From: Lachnospiraceae bacterium AM48-27BH
Lineage (GTDB): Bacteria > Bacillota > Clostridia > Lachnospirales > Lachnospiraceae
Assembly: GCA_003478355.1 (NCBI GenBank)
Contig: QUFC01000034.1
Span: forward strand, 1 to 46,564
Direction of reading: 5' to 3'
Length of the DNA: 46,564 nt
The notes beneath the pieces were generated by a model, which saw only the letters and a list, made by a program, of their open reading frames with translations, made no database searches and was not told the DNA's origin. The position numbers and the translations under genes are program-made. Positions 1 to 7,744 of this stretch are shown here, in pieces. Within the stretch, counting starts at the first letter, position 1, and every line of letters starts with the position of its first letter.

Positions 1-238
1 TATTATAATAATTTAATTCATCTTTATAGATCTGAAATATATTTTCTACAATTAGTTCTATTATTTCATTTCCATCTATAGCCTTTTTCCACACTTTGTT
101 ATATTCAGAAATGACTATATTAGGAATACTTTCACGTTCTATTTGTGTCAAAAGTGTACTTTCCATAATCTCATCAATTACAGGAAAATATCTGCATAAG
201 GAATGATATTGTTTCTCAACACTTTTATTACATTTCAT
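1..238 (-). CDS. Hypothetical protein, N-terminal part only (runs off the window)
   Basis: An open frame starts with ATG at 238 and runs without a stop to the window edge, about 79 codons. Its ATG overlaps the stop of the upstream phosphoesterase gene (ATGA at 235-238), the classic arrangement for translational coupling. The visible part begins MKCNKSVEKQYHSL and is rich in Ile, Glu, Lys and Tyr, with no membrane segment. I do not recognise a family. Codon use is very AT-rich, like the phosphoesterase and unlike the Tad genes beyond 1800. Coupling suggests that the two products work together, perhaps with this one as partner or regulator of the phosphoesterase; that is inference. Confidence 0.6.
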   Translation of the reverse strand, partial: MKCNKSVEKQYHSLCRYFPVIDEIMESTLLTQIERESIPNIVISEYNKVWKKAIDGNEIIELIVENIFQIYKDELNYYN

Positions 239-1308
239 ATTTGAAAATTTTCAAATACATCTTTCGGGTCTATATTAATATCTTCCATTCCGCTATGCTT
301 CAATTTCTCATGAAATTTCATCATAAATCTTCGAAACTCATCTTCATCTAAATCTTCATCCTCTACATATACATTTGAATCCTGTTTAAACCTATCAAGA
401 TTAATTTCCATTTCACCAGGAACCGCTCTCCGACCATCTATTCCTCCAATCGCCCAGCATTCTTCATCTTTGAGCCATTTATAGGATATTAACTTTCCTT
501 TTTTAGTATCCATATCTAATTCGCCTATTATAAATGTAACTGTTGCATAATTATCTACTCTACCGCTTCCACACTGATATGTTGGAATTGTCCTACCTCC
601 ACTTAAGTCATAATCATATGCTCCCTTGTGCAAATGACCACACAAATAAAAATCAATATTAAAATCATTAAAATTATTCCATATCTTTTTCTGAATACCA
701 TTCATAAAACACGAAATAGGATGATGGCCAATCGCTATGTTAATACAATTCTCTTGATCTTTAAGCTGCTTTATTTCATTATAAAATGAATCTATTTCCA
801 AAATTAGTTTTCCATCATCTTCATCTGTTCCTGCTGTAAATGCAGTATTCATTAAAAAGATATTATACTTTTCCTTTTTTACGAGACGATATATGTAGTT
901 ACTGTTTTCACCCTTTACTTTATTATAAAACGTCATATATTTTTTGAAATCTTTTTGTAACTGTTCTATTGTTTCTTTTTCGAATTTAAACTGCTCTGTT
1001 CTCATCCCATTTAACAAAACACTTCTCATCTGGGTTCTTTTTAAATCATGATTTCCTGGCACTATAAACAATTCATCAATACTTACACCAGAAACATCTA
1101 CTAAAGATTCAATAAATTTTTTCAAATTTGCATCGTATCCACCACCTTGATACGCCAAATCTCCCGAAAGCACAACAAAATCCACTTTATTTTTTTCGAA
1201 CACTTCTTTCATTTTATCAATGATGCTGTCTCTCATTCTCTTAATTTCATAACTTTCACCATCAGAAAAATGTACATCTGATAAATGTAACCATCTCAAT
1301 GTATCCAT
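235..1308 (-). CDS. Calcineurin-like metallophosphoesterase
   Basis: A 357-residue protein with the full metallophosphoesterase signature: LSDVHF near residue 8, SGDLAYQG near 48, PGNHD near 85, GHHP near 195 and CGHLHKG near 225. These supply the Asp, His and Asn ligands of a two-metal centre that hydrolyses phosphomono- or diesters. The start is ATG at 1308 because GGAGG lies five bases upstream; an in-frame TTG at 1320 lies inside that ribosome binding site. There is no signal peptide, so it should be cytoplasmic. The C-terminal 80 residues are acidic and charged and outside the catalytic fold. It overlaps the next gene by ATGA. The substrate (nucleic acid, cyclic nucleotide or protein phosphate) cannot be told from sequence. 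The region is distinctly AT-rich, suggesting horizontal acquisition. Confidence 0.88.
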   Translation of the reverse strand: MDTLRWLHLSDVHFSDGESYEIKRMRDSIIDKMKEVFEKNKVDFVVLSGDLAYQGGGYDANLKKFIESLVDVSGVSIDELFIVPGNHDLKRTQMRSVLLNGMRTEQFKFEKETIEQLQKDFKKYMTFYNKVKGENSNYIYRLVKKEKYNIFLMNTAFTAGTDEDDGKLILEIDSFYNEIKQLKDQENCINIAIGHHPISCFMNGIQKKIWNNFNDFNIDFYLCGHLHKGAYDYDLSGGRTIPTYQCGSGRVDNYATVTFIIGELDMDTKKGKLISYKWLKDEECWAIGGIDGRRAVPGEMEINLDRFKQDSNVYVEDEDLDEDEFRRFMMKFHEKLKHSGMEDINIDPKDVFENFQI

Positions 1309-1420
1309 ACCGCCCTCCAAAAATATTTCTAAATCACATTATAATATTCTTTTACTGCTTTGAATACATTTTTCAACAAATTATTTTCAGATGTTTTTCA
1401 TATTAAAAAGTATTACTAAT

Positions 1421-1735
1421 TTAAGACCCTGTCAAATGTAACATTAACAGTTCAGCCCTAAATCTACAATATGAATATAGATTCCACAGGTTTGCTTTTA
1501 CTGGGAAATCCTTTCTATATATAAATCTAGTTGTAAATGGAATCTGGTGACAGTCGCACCAATCCTGTATTTGCTTCATCCGTATGGATTCCCCCGCATC
1601 GATTCTGTTTACTAAGCATTGTCTCTTAAAATCATCTACTTCAGCTCTAAAAAATAAGTAAAACAGTACATTATAATATCTGAGCACTACAATCCCATCT
1701 GCTGTTTTTCCCTTTGACCTCATACACACTTTCAC
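1421..1735 (-). CDS. Unrecognised small protein (possible gene or remnant)
   Basis: An open frame of up to 104 codons. GTG at 1735 opens it, but ATG at 1723 is a better start because AGAGGTG lies about 10 bases upstream. The product contains several Trp, Cys and Tyr residues (for example QDWCDCHQIP) and looks more protein-like than a random frame, yet I recognise no family. It lies between the truncated Tad pilin and the phosphoesterase, in AT-rich DNA. It could be a real small gene of the island or a decayed fragment left at the junction. Confidence 0.35.
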   Translation of the reverse strand: MKVCMRSKGKTADGIVVLRYYNVLFYLFFRAEVDDFKRQCLVNRIDAGESIRMKQIQDWCDCHQIPFTTRFIYRKDFPVKANLWNLYSYCRFRAELLMLHLTGS

Positions 1736-1797
1736 CTCTCGCTGTATATTCAGTTCTGTTTATCTACATATTTTAACTCTATACACCTTATACCCAC

Positions 1798-1902
1798 TCA
1801 ATGATAAGGGGTTAATATTCCCACCAGCAAAAGGACCACTTCCACCGTACCGATCGCTTCCTCATCCATCAAAAATGCTTTTATTTCCTGTCTTAATCTC
1901 AT
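1798..1902 (-). pseudogene. Truncated Flp/Tad pilin-like gene
   Basis: A short frame of 34 codons begins with ATG at 1902, preceded by AAAGGGGA at a suitable distance. It encodes a lysine/acid leader followed by the prepilin-type motif DEEAIGTVEVVLLLV, the hallmark of Clostridia Flp pilins: Gly-Thr-Val-Glu entering a hydrophobic helix. The helix is cut off after about a dozen residues by the tail GILTPYH and a stop, whereas family members continue through a full transmembrane helix and about 20 to 30 further residues. It sits where the pilin belongs, directly downstream of tadC. The likely cause is a recombination junction near 1806-1812, because the sequence beyond it is AT-rich and unrelated. 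A functional pilin is not expected. Confidence 0.65.
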
Positions 1903-1985
1903 AAATGAATCCCCTTTCTTATTTTTATGGTTGTTTCTCGTTTTCCGTTTACAACAGCTTTCCATTCACAACAGCCTTCCGTTGC

Positions 1986-3308
1986 TTACAGCATCACCAT
2001 CAGCGCCGGAACCATCACCAATACCATGACCACCAGAAGCATCAGAAATAATGGCAGGAGCAGCTTCGTTCCGGCTTCCTCGCCTAAACGCTTCGCTGCC
2101 TGCTTCTGCTGTTCCCAGGCAGTATCCATCTCCTGAGCCAGCAGTTCCTGAAGATTTTTCATTCCGGTCTGCCTGCTTTGTCCAAGAATCGAAGACAGGC
2201 GCCGGTATTCATTGTGCTGACATCGTTCCCCAAAACGACTGACTGCCTGGCTCTCCGGGAGCCCATTTTCCATCTCTCCAAGGGCAATCTCCATTTCCTC
2301 ATAGACCGCCCGCTGCTGGCTGTTTTCATGTTCCAGACGTTTTTCATAATTATTTACGATCTGCTTCCATGCCCGGCTGACCGTCAGACCTGCCCCTGTA
2401 AATACCATCAGCTGGTACACCAGATCTGCATAGTCATATTGAAGCTGCTTTTCCCGTTTTTTGCGGGCCTCGATCTCCGTATTCCTGGCCTGCCAGTGAA
2501 AAAATACCGCTAAAATCACCCCAAGAACCGGAAATAGCAGATATTCTGTTCCCGTTTCTTTCCGGAAACGAAGCTGTCTTCCTTCAAAATCCTCTGGAAG
2601 CGCAACCCGGACTGCTCCGGGCTGCTCTGACGCCGCCTGCTCTACCTGTCTCGCCAACTGCCCGGCCAGTTGTTCTGCCTTACTTTTTTCCGGCGGATAG
2701 ACTGTGACAGCCACCTCCAGCTCATCCCGGTAAAATCCGTCCGTCAGCTCCGCCTGGAGTGTTACCTGGGTTCCTCCGGCTTTTCCAGAACCTGATTTTT
2801 CCTCGCCCACCAGAACCGTTCCCTCATCATCCAAAATCTCCGGATCATTGCTGCGCCAGGCGATCCTGATCCCACCGGATTTCTCAGTAGGCAAAACCAG
2901 GTCACTTTTGACCTCCTGGAGAGACAGATTTTCCCCTAAGATTTCTTCTAAAAGCCCTGTCTTTATCTTGGCGAATACCTCTGCTGCCTCTTTCTCCGTA
3001 TATCTTCTGGGCGAAATCTCAATCTGCAGCGGAACCACCTCCTGTTCCAGCCCCTCCACAGACAGATCATAAACAACCGGATCTCCCCCATAATCTTCCC
3101 GCTCCAGATATGTGCACACAGAGGCCCCGCCGTGCTGCCAGGCAAAGCCAGCCGCTCCTAAAAGAATCCCAACTGCCACACAAAGTACCTGTTTCTTTTT
3201 CGCAGTCCCCCATTTTGCTTTCTTTTCTGCTTTCTTTTCTGCTTCCTTTTCTGCTTTCTTTCCTGCTTTCTTTCCTGCTGCCTCCTCTGGCCTCCTTTCA
3301 ATGTTCAT
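1986..3308 (-). CDS. TadC-like pilus assembly membrane protein with extra N-terminal domain
   Basis: About 440 residues. The C-terminal 170 residues form a type II secretion F (T2SSF) domain ending in a long hydrophobic anchor, as in TadC, the inner-membrane platform protein paired with TadB. The N-terminus has a Lys/Ala-rich repeat (about residues 8-30), a membrane helix (VLCVAVGILLGAAGF) and an external region of about 180 residues. Within it, the segment around LVLPTE...IAWRSNDPEILDDEGTV resembles an atrophied bacterial Ig-like (aBig) domain. Standard TadC proteins are about 300 residues, so this is an enlarged version. ATG at 3308 overlaps the tadB stop as ATGA and has GAGGTGGG upstream. 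It is the last intact gene of the operon. Confidence 0.8.
   Translation of the reverse strand: MNIERRPEEAAGKKAGKKAEKEAEKKAEKKAKWGTAKKKQVLCVAVGILLGAAGFAWQHGGASVCTYLEREDYGGDPVVYDLSVEGLEQEVVPLQIEISPRRYTEKEAAEVFAKIKTGLLEEILGENLSLQEVKSDLVLPTEKSGGIRIAWRSNDPEILDDEGTVLVGEEKSGSGKAGGTQVTLQAELTDGFYRDELEVAVTVYPPEKSKAEQLAGQLARQVEQAASEQPGAVRVALPEDFEGRQLRFRKETGTEYLLFPVLGVILAVFFHWQARNTEIEARKKREKQLQYDYADLVYQLMVFTGAGLTVSRAWKQIVNNYEKRLEHENSQQRAVYEEMEIALGEMENGLPESQAVSRFGERCQHNEYRRLSSILGQSRQTGMKNLQELLAQEMDTAWEQQKQAAKRLGEEAGTKLLLPLFLMLLVVMVLVMVPALMVML
3218..3284. repeat. In-frame ~12-bp tandem repeat inside the tadC-like gene
   Basis: About five imperfect copies of a 12-bp unit (plus-strand gctttcttttct and variants) encode a Lys/Ala/Glu-rich four-residue repeat just before the first membrane helix of the TadC-like protein. 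Because the unit is a multiple of three, copy-number change would alter the length of the cytoplasmic tail without shifting the frame. Confidence 0.6.
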
Positions 3309-4080
3309 CCGCTGCCCACCTCGATATCCAGAATCTTCTGTGCCAGCCACACGGACGCCAGATACACCAGCAGACACCCTGTCATCAGCACCCGCCCCAG
3401 AAGGGTCGTGTACATTACCGTGAAAAAGCCCGGGGAAGTCCAGTCAATATACAGAACCATCAGCACCGGGATCAGGTTCATGATCCGCTGCTCAAACCGT
3501 TTGGAGGCGGTCAGTGTCTGGATCTCCTCCTTCACCTGGCTGCGGTCTCCCATGATCTGCACAGTCCGCTCAATGATGGACACCAGCCGTCCGCCGCTCC
3601 TTCTGGCTATCACAAAGATGCGGGTGAAATTCTCCGCTTCCTCCAGACCGCTTCGCAGGGCAAAATCCTCCAGAAGCTCCTCAACCGGACGGTTCATCTC
3701 CATCTGCCGGACCATATACCCGGTCTCCCGGACGATCATGCCCCCGCTTCCATACATCCGCTCCAGATCTCTTCTGCAGACCCGGATGGCATTGTCCACC
3801 GAATAACCGGCGCTTAATGCCGTAGACATCATCTGGATCATTTCCCGGAACTGTTTTTCCAGCTCTCTCTGCCGCTTTTTCTGTAACATGTCCTGCCACA
3901 GCCTTGGCGCCACCACCGTTAACGGCGCCATCAGGAGAAAAAATGCCCATAGACTCCGGTAACAGACGAAAGCCGCAGTTCCTGCTGCTGCCACACCCCC
4001 AGCCAGGGCCGTCAGCCGTTCTCTGCCATTTAACTGATAGTGCCGGTACTGTACCAGTCCGCCAATACCGCCGTCTTCAT
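3305..4080 (-). CDS. tadB: TadB-like pilus assembly platform protein (start region probably frameshifted)
   Basis: Encodes a T2SSF-domain protein of the TadB type: two N-terminal membrane helices, a cytoplasmic helical domain with TALSAGYSVDNAIR and RSGGRLVSIIERT, then two C-terminal helices. It forms the inner-membrane platform with TadC next to the TadA ATPase. The conserved part (from VQYRHYQLNGRERL) has no ATG, GTG or TTG start at the expected place; in-frame ATGs lie 80 or more bases inside tadA. In another frame, ATG at 4080 just after the tadA stop, with ATGAGG upstream, would give MKTAVLA and join the conserved frame if one G/C is missing around 4059-4061. I infer a one-base loss there, giving a 258-residue protein. 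Alternatively translation starts inside tadA near 4165. Confidence 0.75.
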
Positions 4081-4082
4081 CC

Positions 4083-5300
4083 TCATATCTCTTCCCCTGC
4101 CATCCAAAGCTTCCTGGTATTTTTAAGCTCCCCCTTCTTTTCCAGCCCCTGTTCCCCCAGTTCATAAAGGGTATGGAGCCGGATCTGCCCTTCCTCATAG
4201 CCATCTACCTCCACGATCCAGAATACACGCCTTTTCTTGTTCCTCTCCCGCCCCAGATGGATCATCACATCGAGCGCCGATGCGATCTGGCTGCGGATCG
4301 CCGCCAAAGGAAGCTCCGCTCCCATTAACACCATGGTTTCCAGCCGCGCCAGCATATCCTTGGGACTGTTGCCGTGACCGCTGCTCATGCCGCCGTCATG
4401 ACCGGTATTGTAGCTGTTCAGCAACTCCAGAGCCTCTTTTCCACGAACCTCACCTACAATGATGCGGCTGGGATTCATTCGCAGGGACGCTTTGATGAGG
4501 TCCCCGATCCCGATCGCCCCTTCCCCCTGCGAATTGGCTGTCCTGGTCTCCAGACGCACCAGATTTTTCACCTGCTGGATCTGCAATTCCGCAGAATCCT
4601 CGATGGTGATCACCCGCTCATCTGCTGGAATATAGGCTGACAAGGCATTTAAAAACGTGGTTTTTCCAGAGTTTGTCCCACCGCTGATAAACAGGTTATA
4701 GCCTGCCCGGACCAGCTTCTTTAAGAAATCCGCCGCTTCCTGGGTAATGGAACCGGATTCCACCAGCATTTCCATTGTGATGATCCGCGGAAATTTACGG
4801 ATGGTCATGACCGGGCCATCCAGGGATACCGGAGGCAGCACCACATGGACACGGGAACCGTCTGCCAGTCTGGCATCCGCGATTGGGTTCGACACATTCA
4901 CCGTCCGGTTTACCCGACTGACCACCTGCTGGATCATATCCTCCAGCTGTTCATCCGACTCAAATTCATATTCCCACGGATGCATGACCCCGGATTCCTC
5001 TACGAAGATATGCTCCCGTCCATTGATCATCACCTCCGTGATCTCCGGGTCGTCTAAAAGCTGCTGCAGAATATCCAGTTTCCGGAACGAATTAAAAATG
5101 CTTTTCCGCAGCTCCAGCCGCTCTTTTAAGGGCAGATATCCCTGACTGCCCGCTTCAAAAATCTTCCTGTCGATCCGTTCGTAAAGCTCCTCGTCCTCCA
5201 CCTGGCGGTAACCGTCCAATTCCTGGCGGAGCTCGTCCCGAAGCTGCTGTTTTAACTGCCTGACCCGCTCTTTTTCCCTCATGCCCTCTTCTCCTGTCAT
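4083..5300 (-). CDS. tadA: TadA/CpaF-type pilus assembly ATPase
   Basis: About 405 residues of the type II/IV secretion ATPase family. It powers assembly of Flp/Tad pili from the cytoplasmic face. An N-terminal charged helical region is followed by the ATPase core: Walker A GGTNSGKTTF, Walker B-like IIVGEVRG, and the His-box region TGHDGGMSSGHGNS. Length and domain order match family members. ATG at 5300 overlaps the tadZ stop as ATGA; ATG at 5306 is an equally possible start closer to AAGGAG. It is third in the operon. All catalytic motifs are intact, so the enzyme itself is not visibly decayed even though the pilin downstream is. Confidence 0.92.
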   Translation of the reverse strand: MTGEEGMREKERVRQLKQQLRDELRQELDGYRQVEDEELYERIDRKIFEAGSQGYLPLKERLELRKSIFNSFRKLDILQQLLDDPEITEVMINGREHIFVEESGVMHPWEYEFESDEQLEDMIQQVVSRVNRTVNVSNPIADARLADGSRVHVVLPPVSLDGPVMTIRKFPRIITMEMLVESGSITQEAADFLKKLVRAGYNLFISGGTNSGKTTFLNALSAYIPADERVITIEDSAELQIQQVKNLVRLETRTANSQGEGAIGIGDLIKASLRMNPSRIIVGEVRGKEALELLNSYNTGHDGGMSSGHGNSPKDMLARLETMVLMGAELPLAAIRSQIASALDVMIHLGRERNKKRRVFWIVEVDGYEEGQIRLHTLYELGEQGLEKKGELKNTRKLWMAGEEI

Positions 5301-6301
5301 CGCCATGGCACTCCTTTTAACAGCTGTCTCACATAATCGCCCAGCTGTCCCCATAAAAGCTGTTCCAGATACGTCTCCCGACGGCCAAAATCATTGTGAT
5401 AAGGCAGCTTCACCCTGCGGATCTTCTCCTGGATGTCCGGCCGTTCCACCATCTCTAAGTACTCATCAAGTTCTTCCAGTCTGGCTGCAGAGATTCCGTC
5501 CTCCTTCACCGGCATGTATACAATATCACAGGCTCCTAAAATCGGAAGCAGACTGCCGCCTGGCCGCCCCACATCCACTACCAGGTACTCATAGCCCATT
5601 TCCAGAGCCAGTTTTTCCAATAATTTTCCCGTCTCTTCCCCAGTCATCTGCTCTAAGTCCTCCGGATAACGCACCGGGGGCAGATAATCCATTTCCTGCC
5701 AGGTATAGACGATACTGCGAAGGCGCATCACCGTCAGATCCCCCTGTCGGAAAAAATACAGGACATCAGAAAGATCATTTTTACAGGAATTCCCGATCAA
5801 TCTGGAAAATCCCGCAAATGCATCCAGCCCCAGATACAACACCTTCCCGTCTCTGGCCAGCTGCTGTCCCAGCGTCAGTGCCAGGGATGTCTTCAGACAC
5901 CTGCCAATGGGTGAATAGATCCCCAGAATCCGGGCTTTTCTCCCCCGCACCACCAGACCTGCCTCCTCCGGGCTTTCGCAATAACAGCCGATCACCTCCC
6001 GGATCAGACTGTCTGCCGCCTGATATTTATAGACACTGGGATAGCTGTCCACCGACTTTACGATTTCTCCTTCCGCCAGCGTCACCACAGATCCTGCCCC
6101 TATCGCTTCCGCCTGTTCCCTTGGAACGGTACTGCTGATCAGCAGAATCTCGATCTTATGCTTTTTTCCATATTCCTGAAGAGCCTCCATCGAAGTAAAT
6201 GGGATCACATCAAATGGCACCCGTTCCTTCTGGTTGGTCACATCCGCAAACCGCCTGGCATAGGCCGGATCCACGTCATAAACCGCCATGATCTTTTCCA
6301 T
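5297..6301 (-). CDS. tadZ: TadZ/CpaE-like pilus localisation ATPase
   Basis: A 334-residue protein with a receiver-like N-terminal half (about residues 1-110) and a C-terminal MinD/ParA-like ATPase domain. The Walker A region is atypical (SPIGRCLKTSLAL), as is common in TadZ proteins, which place the Tad machine in the cell. Later motifs include VLYLGLDAF and YEYLVVDVGRPGG. ATG at 6301 has AGGAGGTGG about six bases upstream; longer versions from 6334 would run through that site. It overlaps tadA by four bases (ATGA) and lies second in the operon after the prepilin peptidase. Confidence 0.85.
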   Translation of the reverse strand: MEKIMAVYDVDPAYARRFADVTNQKERVPFDVIPFTSMEALQEYGKKHKIEILLISSTVPREQAEAIGAGSVVTLAEGEIVKSVDSYPSVYKYQAADSLIREVIGCYCESPEEAGLVVRGRKARILGIYSPIGRCLKTSLALTLGQQLARDGKVLYLGLDAFAGFSRLIGNSCKNDLSDVLYFFRQGDLTVMRLRSIVYTWQEMDYLPPVRYPEDLEQMTGEETGKLLEKLALEMGYEYLVVDVGRPGGSLLPILGACDIVYMPVKEDGISAARLEELDEYLEMVERPDIQEKIRRVKLPYHNDFGRRETYLEQLLWGQLGDYVRQLLKGVPWR

Positions 6302-6349
6302 CAGACCACCTCCTATTTTTTCTGTCCGTGTCACATTTCTACCTGTCTC

Positions 6350-6940
6350 CTAAATCAGAAACAGTAAAAATCCACTAAACAGGCACACTGCAAATGGAAT
6401 CATCACTTCGTCCCCATCCCGTTTTGCAAGATAATACGGGGTTTTCTCTTTCGTAAGGAATAATCGCCTGAAATAGGCAATGAAATAAGAAATCCGCTGC
6501 CAGAAGATCCCTGACAGACACATTTTAAAGAGCGCCCAGATGGCTCCTATGAAAAATCCATATCCGATGACCACTGCTCCGTCATGCCACCCCAGCCACG
6601 CCGCAATGACCGCCATCAGCTTCACATCCCCTGCTCCCATCATGCGAAATAAAAAGAGAGGGAAACCTATCGCACACACCAGTCCCAGCCTCAGTACATA
6701 TCCGCCGCACATGGACAACCACTGCCAGATTCCCAACCCGGCATGACCAGCGAAAACAACTCCGGCTGTACCGCCGTCTCCTGACAGCCGCTCCGCCGTC
6801 AAAATCGCCAGCCCCGCTGCCGTTCCAAACCCGATCACTCCGTTAGGAACCTTCCGGAACCGCAGATCTGTCACGGTACCCGCCGCCAGAACCGGTGTCA
6901 AAAACAGATACGTCAAAAAAATCCTGCACCACCTCCGCAA
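6350..6940 (-). CDS. Prepilin peptidase (type IV/Flp, TadV/CpaA-like)
   Basis: Up to 196 residues, strongly hydrophobic with five to six membrane segments. It has the two catalytic aspartate motifs of A24 prepilin peptidases: TDLRFRKVPN near residue 25 and GAGDVKLM near residue 103. It cleaves, and may methylate, pilin leaders at the membrane. The start is unclear. TTG at 6940 gives the longest frame, but the best ribosome binding site (GGAGGTGG) lies inside it, so TTG at 6916 is also plausible. It is first in the Tad operon, about 110 bases from the promoter at 7057-7085. Confidence 0.82.
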   Translation of the reverse strand: MRRWCRIFLTYLFLTPVLAAGTVTDLRFRKVPNGVIGFGTAAGLAILTAERLSGDGGTAGVVFAGHAGLGIWQWLSMCGGYVLRLGLVCAIGFPLFLFRMMGAGDVKLMAVIAAWLGWHDGAVVIGYGFFIGAIWALFKMCLSGIFWQRISYFIAYFRRLFLTKEKTPYYLAKRDGDEVMIPFAVCLFSGFLLFLI

Positions 6941-7056
6941 AGCGAAAAACTGCCCCTGTTAAAAATCATCTGGGAAACCTCTGCCCGAACCGGGCTGCAA
7001 CTGCATAAGCGCTTGAAATGAATGGTCTGGAAATGACCTGCGCTGAATGTGATTTC

Positions 7057-7085
7057 ATTATGCACACAAGTTTCTGAAAAGTCAA
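7057..7085 (-). promoter_or_regulatory. Sigma-A promoter of the Tad operon
   Basis: On the minus strand, TTGACT (7085-7080) and CATAAT (7062-7057) are separated by exactly 17 bases. The 5' leader of about 110 bases before the prepilin peptidase contains an imperfect hairpin (around 7009-7045; GGTC/GACC core). No other open frame in this stretch is convincing. Confidence 0.7.
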
Positions 7086-7163
7086 GCACATTTTTTCATG
7101 CGGCACATGGACGATAACTGTTTGCGCAACGCGTGAACAGTAACGGTAACCCCGCACGAACAA

Positions 7164-7248
7164 GAAACCGTCAGACTTTCCGGAAATCATTGAAACTATC
7201 AAACTTTTCCGAAATCATAGAAACCGTCAGACTTTCTTCGGAATCATT
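7164..7248. repeat. Three tandem 28-29-bp direct repeats upstream of the DUF2508/glycogen promoter
   Basis: Units at 7164-7191, 7192-7219 and 7220-7248 share the core GAAACCGTCAGACTTTCC then GGAAATCATT, with about 75 to 90 percent identity. There are no spacers. The last unit ends inside the -35 box of the promoter at 7247-7275, so the array is positioned like an activator or repressor binding array. Confidence 0.7.
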
Positions 7249-7275
7249 GACCATCTTTCTGGAAAATGGTAAAAT
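7247..7275 (+). promoter_or_regulatory. Sigma-A promoter for DUF2508 and probably the glycogen genes
   Basis: TTGACC (7247-7252) and TAAAAT (7270-7275) with 17-bp spacing, directly after the three tandem repeats. It predicts a leader of about 150 bases before the ATG at 7430. Confidence 0.65.
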
Positions 7276-7429
7276 AATAGAAAGTTTTTCTCGTATATTT
7301 TCCAATCTTCCAGAAATACTAATTACTGTAAAACCCCGGAACGGCTTTCGTCACAAACCGGCATATTTTTCCCGGATTTCAAGGTCGCCGCCAGCCGGAG
7401 CATCATATTTCAGGGAGAGTTGTTAAACT

Positions 7430-7663
7430 ATGAAATTACATGGAAAACGTACCAAACAGGCTCTGGCCTTCTATCTGGAACGACAGAAATTACGGCAGGA
7501 GATCGAGCAGACCCGCCACAGCATTGATTCTGCGAGAAATCATTTTGAACAGGTGGTAGATCCTACTCTCATCGACTGCTATATCTACGAACTGAACGCG
7601 GCACAGCTGCGCTACCAGTTCCTGCTGCGCTGTTTCAAAAGTCTGGAACCTGAATCAACATAA
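7430..7663 (+). CDS. DUF2508 (YaaL-like) small protein
   Basis: A 77-residue soluble, helical protein. The pattern DPTLIDCYIYELNAAQLRY then LLRCFK matches the DUF2508/YaaL family, a small protein widespread in Firmicutes whose molecular function is not established. ATG at 7430 follows AGGGAGAG at about nine bases. It lies 81 bases before the amylase gene and may be co-transcribed with it from the promoter at 7247. The family is more often found near recR or dnaX, so this position next to glycogen genes is not informative about function. Confidence 0.8.
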   Translation: MKLHGKRTKQALAFYLERQKLRQEIEQTRHSIDSARNHFEQVVDPTLIDCYIYELNAAQLRYQFLLRCFKSLEPEST

Positions 7664-7744
7664 GCGGTATCGGAACGATGCAGCCAAAACAACCGCACAA
7701 CTTCCGGTCCGCCATAATTTATGACAGCTTGGAGGATTTGGCGT

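Noticed and set aside
3110..3817. Long plus-strand frame opposite tadB/tadC
   Set aside because: A shadow of the real genes; Leu/Pro/His-rich with no start signal.
5281..6138. 285-codon plus-strand frame opposite tadZ
   Set aside because: Pro/Ser-rich antisense shadow; tadZ on the other strand has clear domains.
6966..7202. Minus-strand open frame of 78 codons
   Set aside because: It covers the Tad promoter, has no ribosome binding site or protein-like pattern, and spans the start of the repeat array.
7164..7248. Possible CRISPR array (three ~28-bp repeats)
   Set aside because: The repeats are directly contiguous without spacers and there is no cas gene.
7133..7426. Plus-strand open frame of 97 codons
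   Set aside because: It is made of the tandem repeats and promoter; no binding site and no family-like features.
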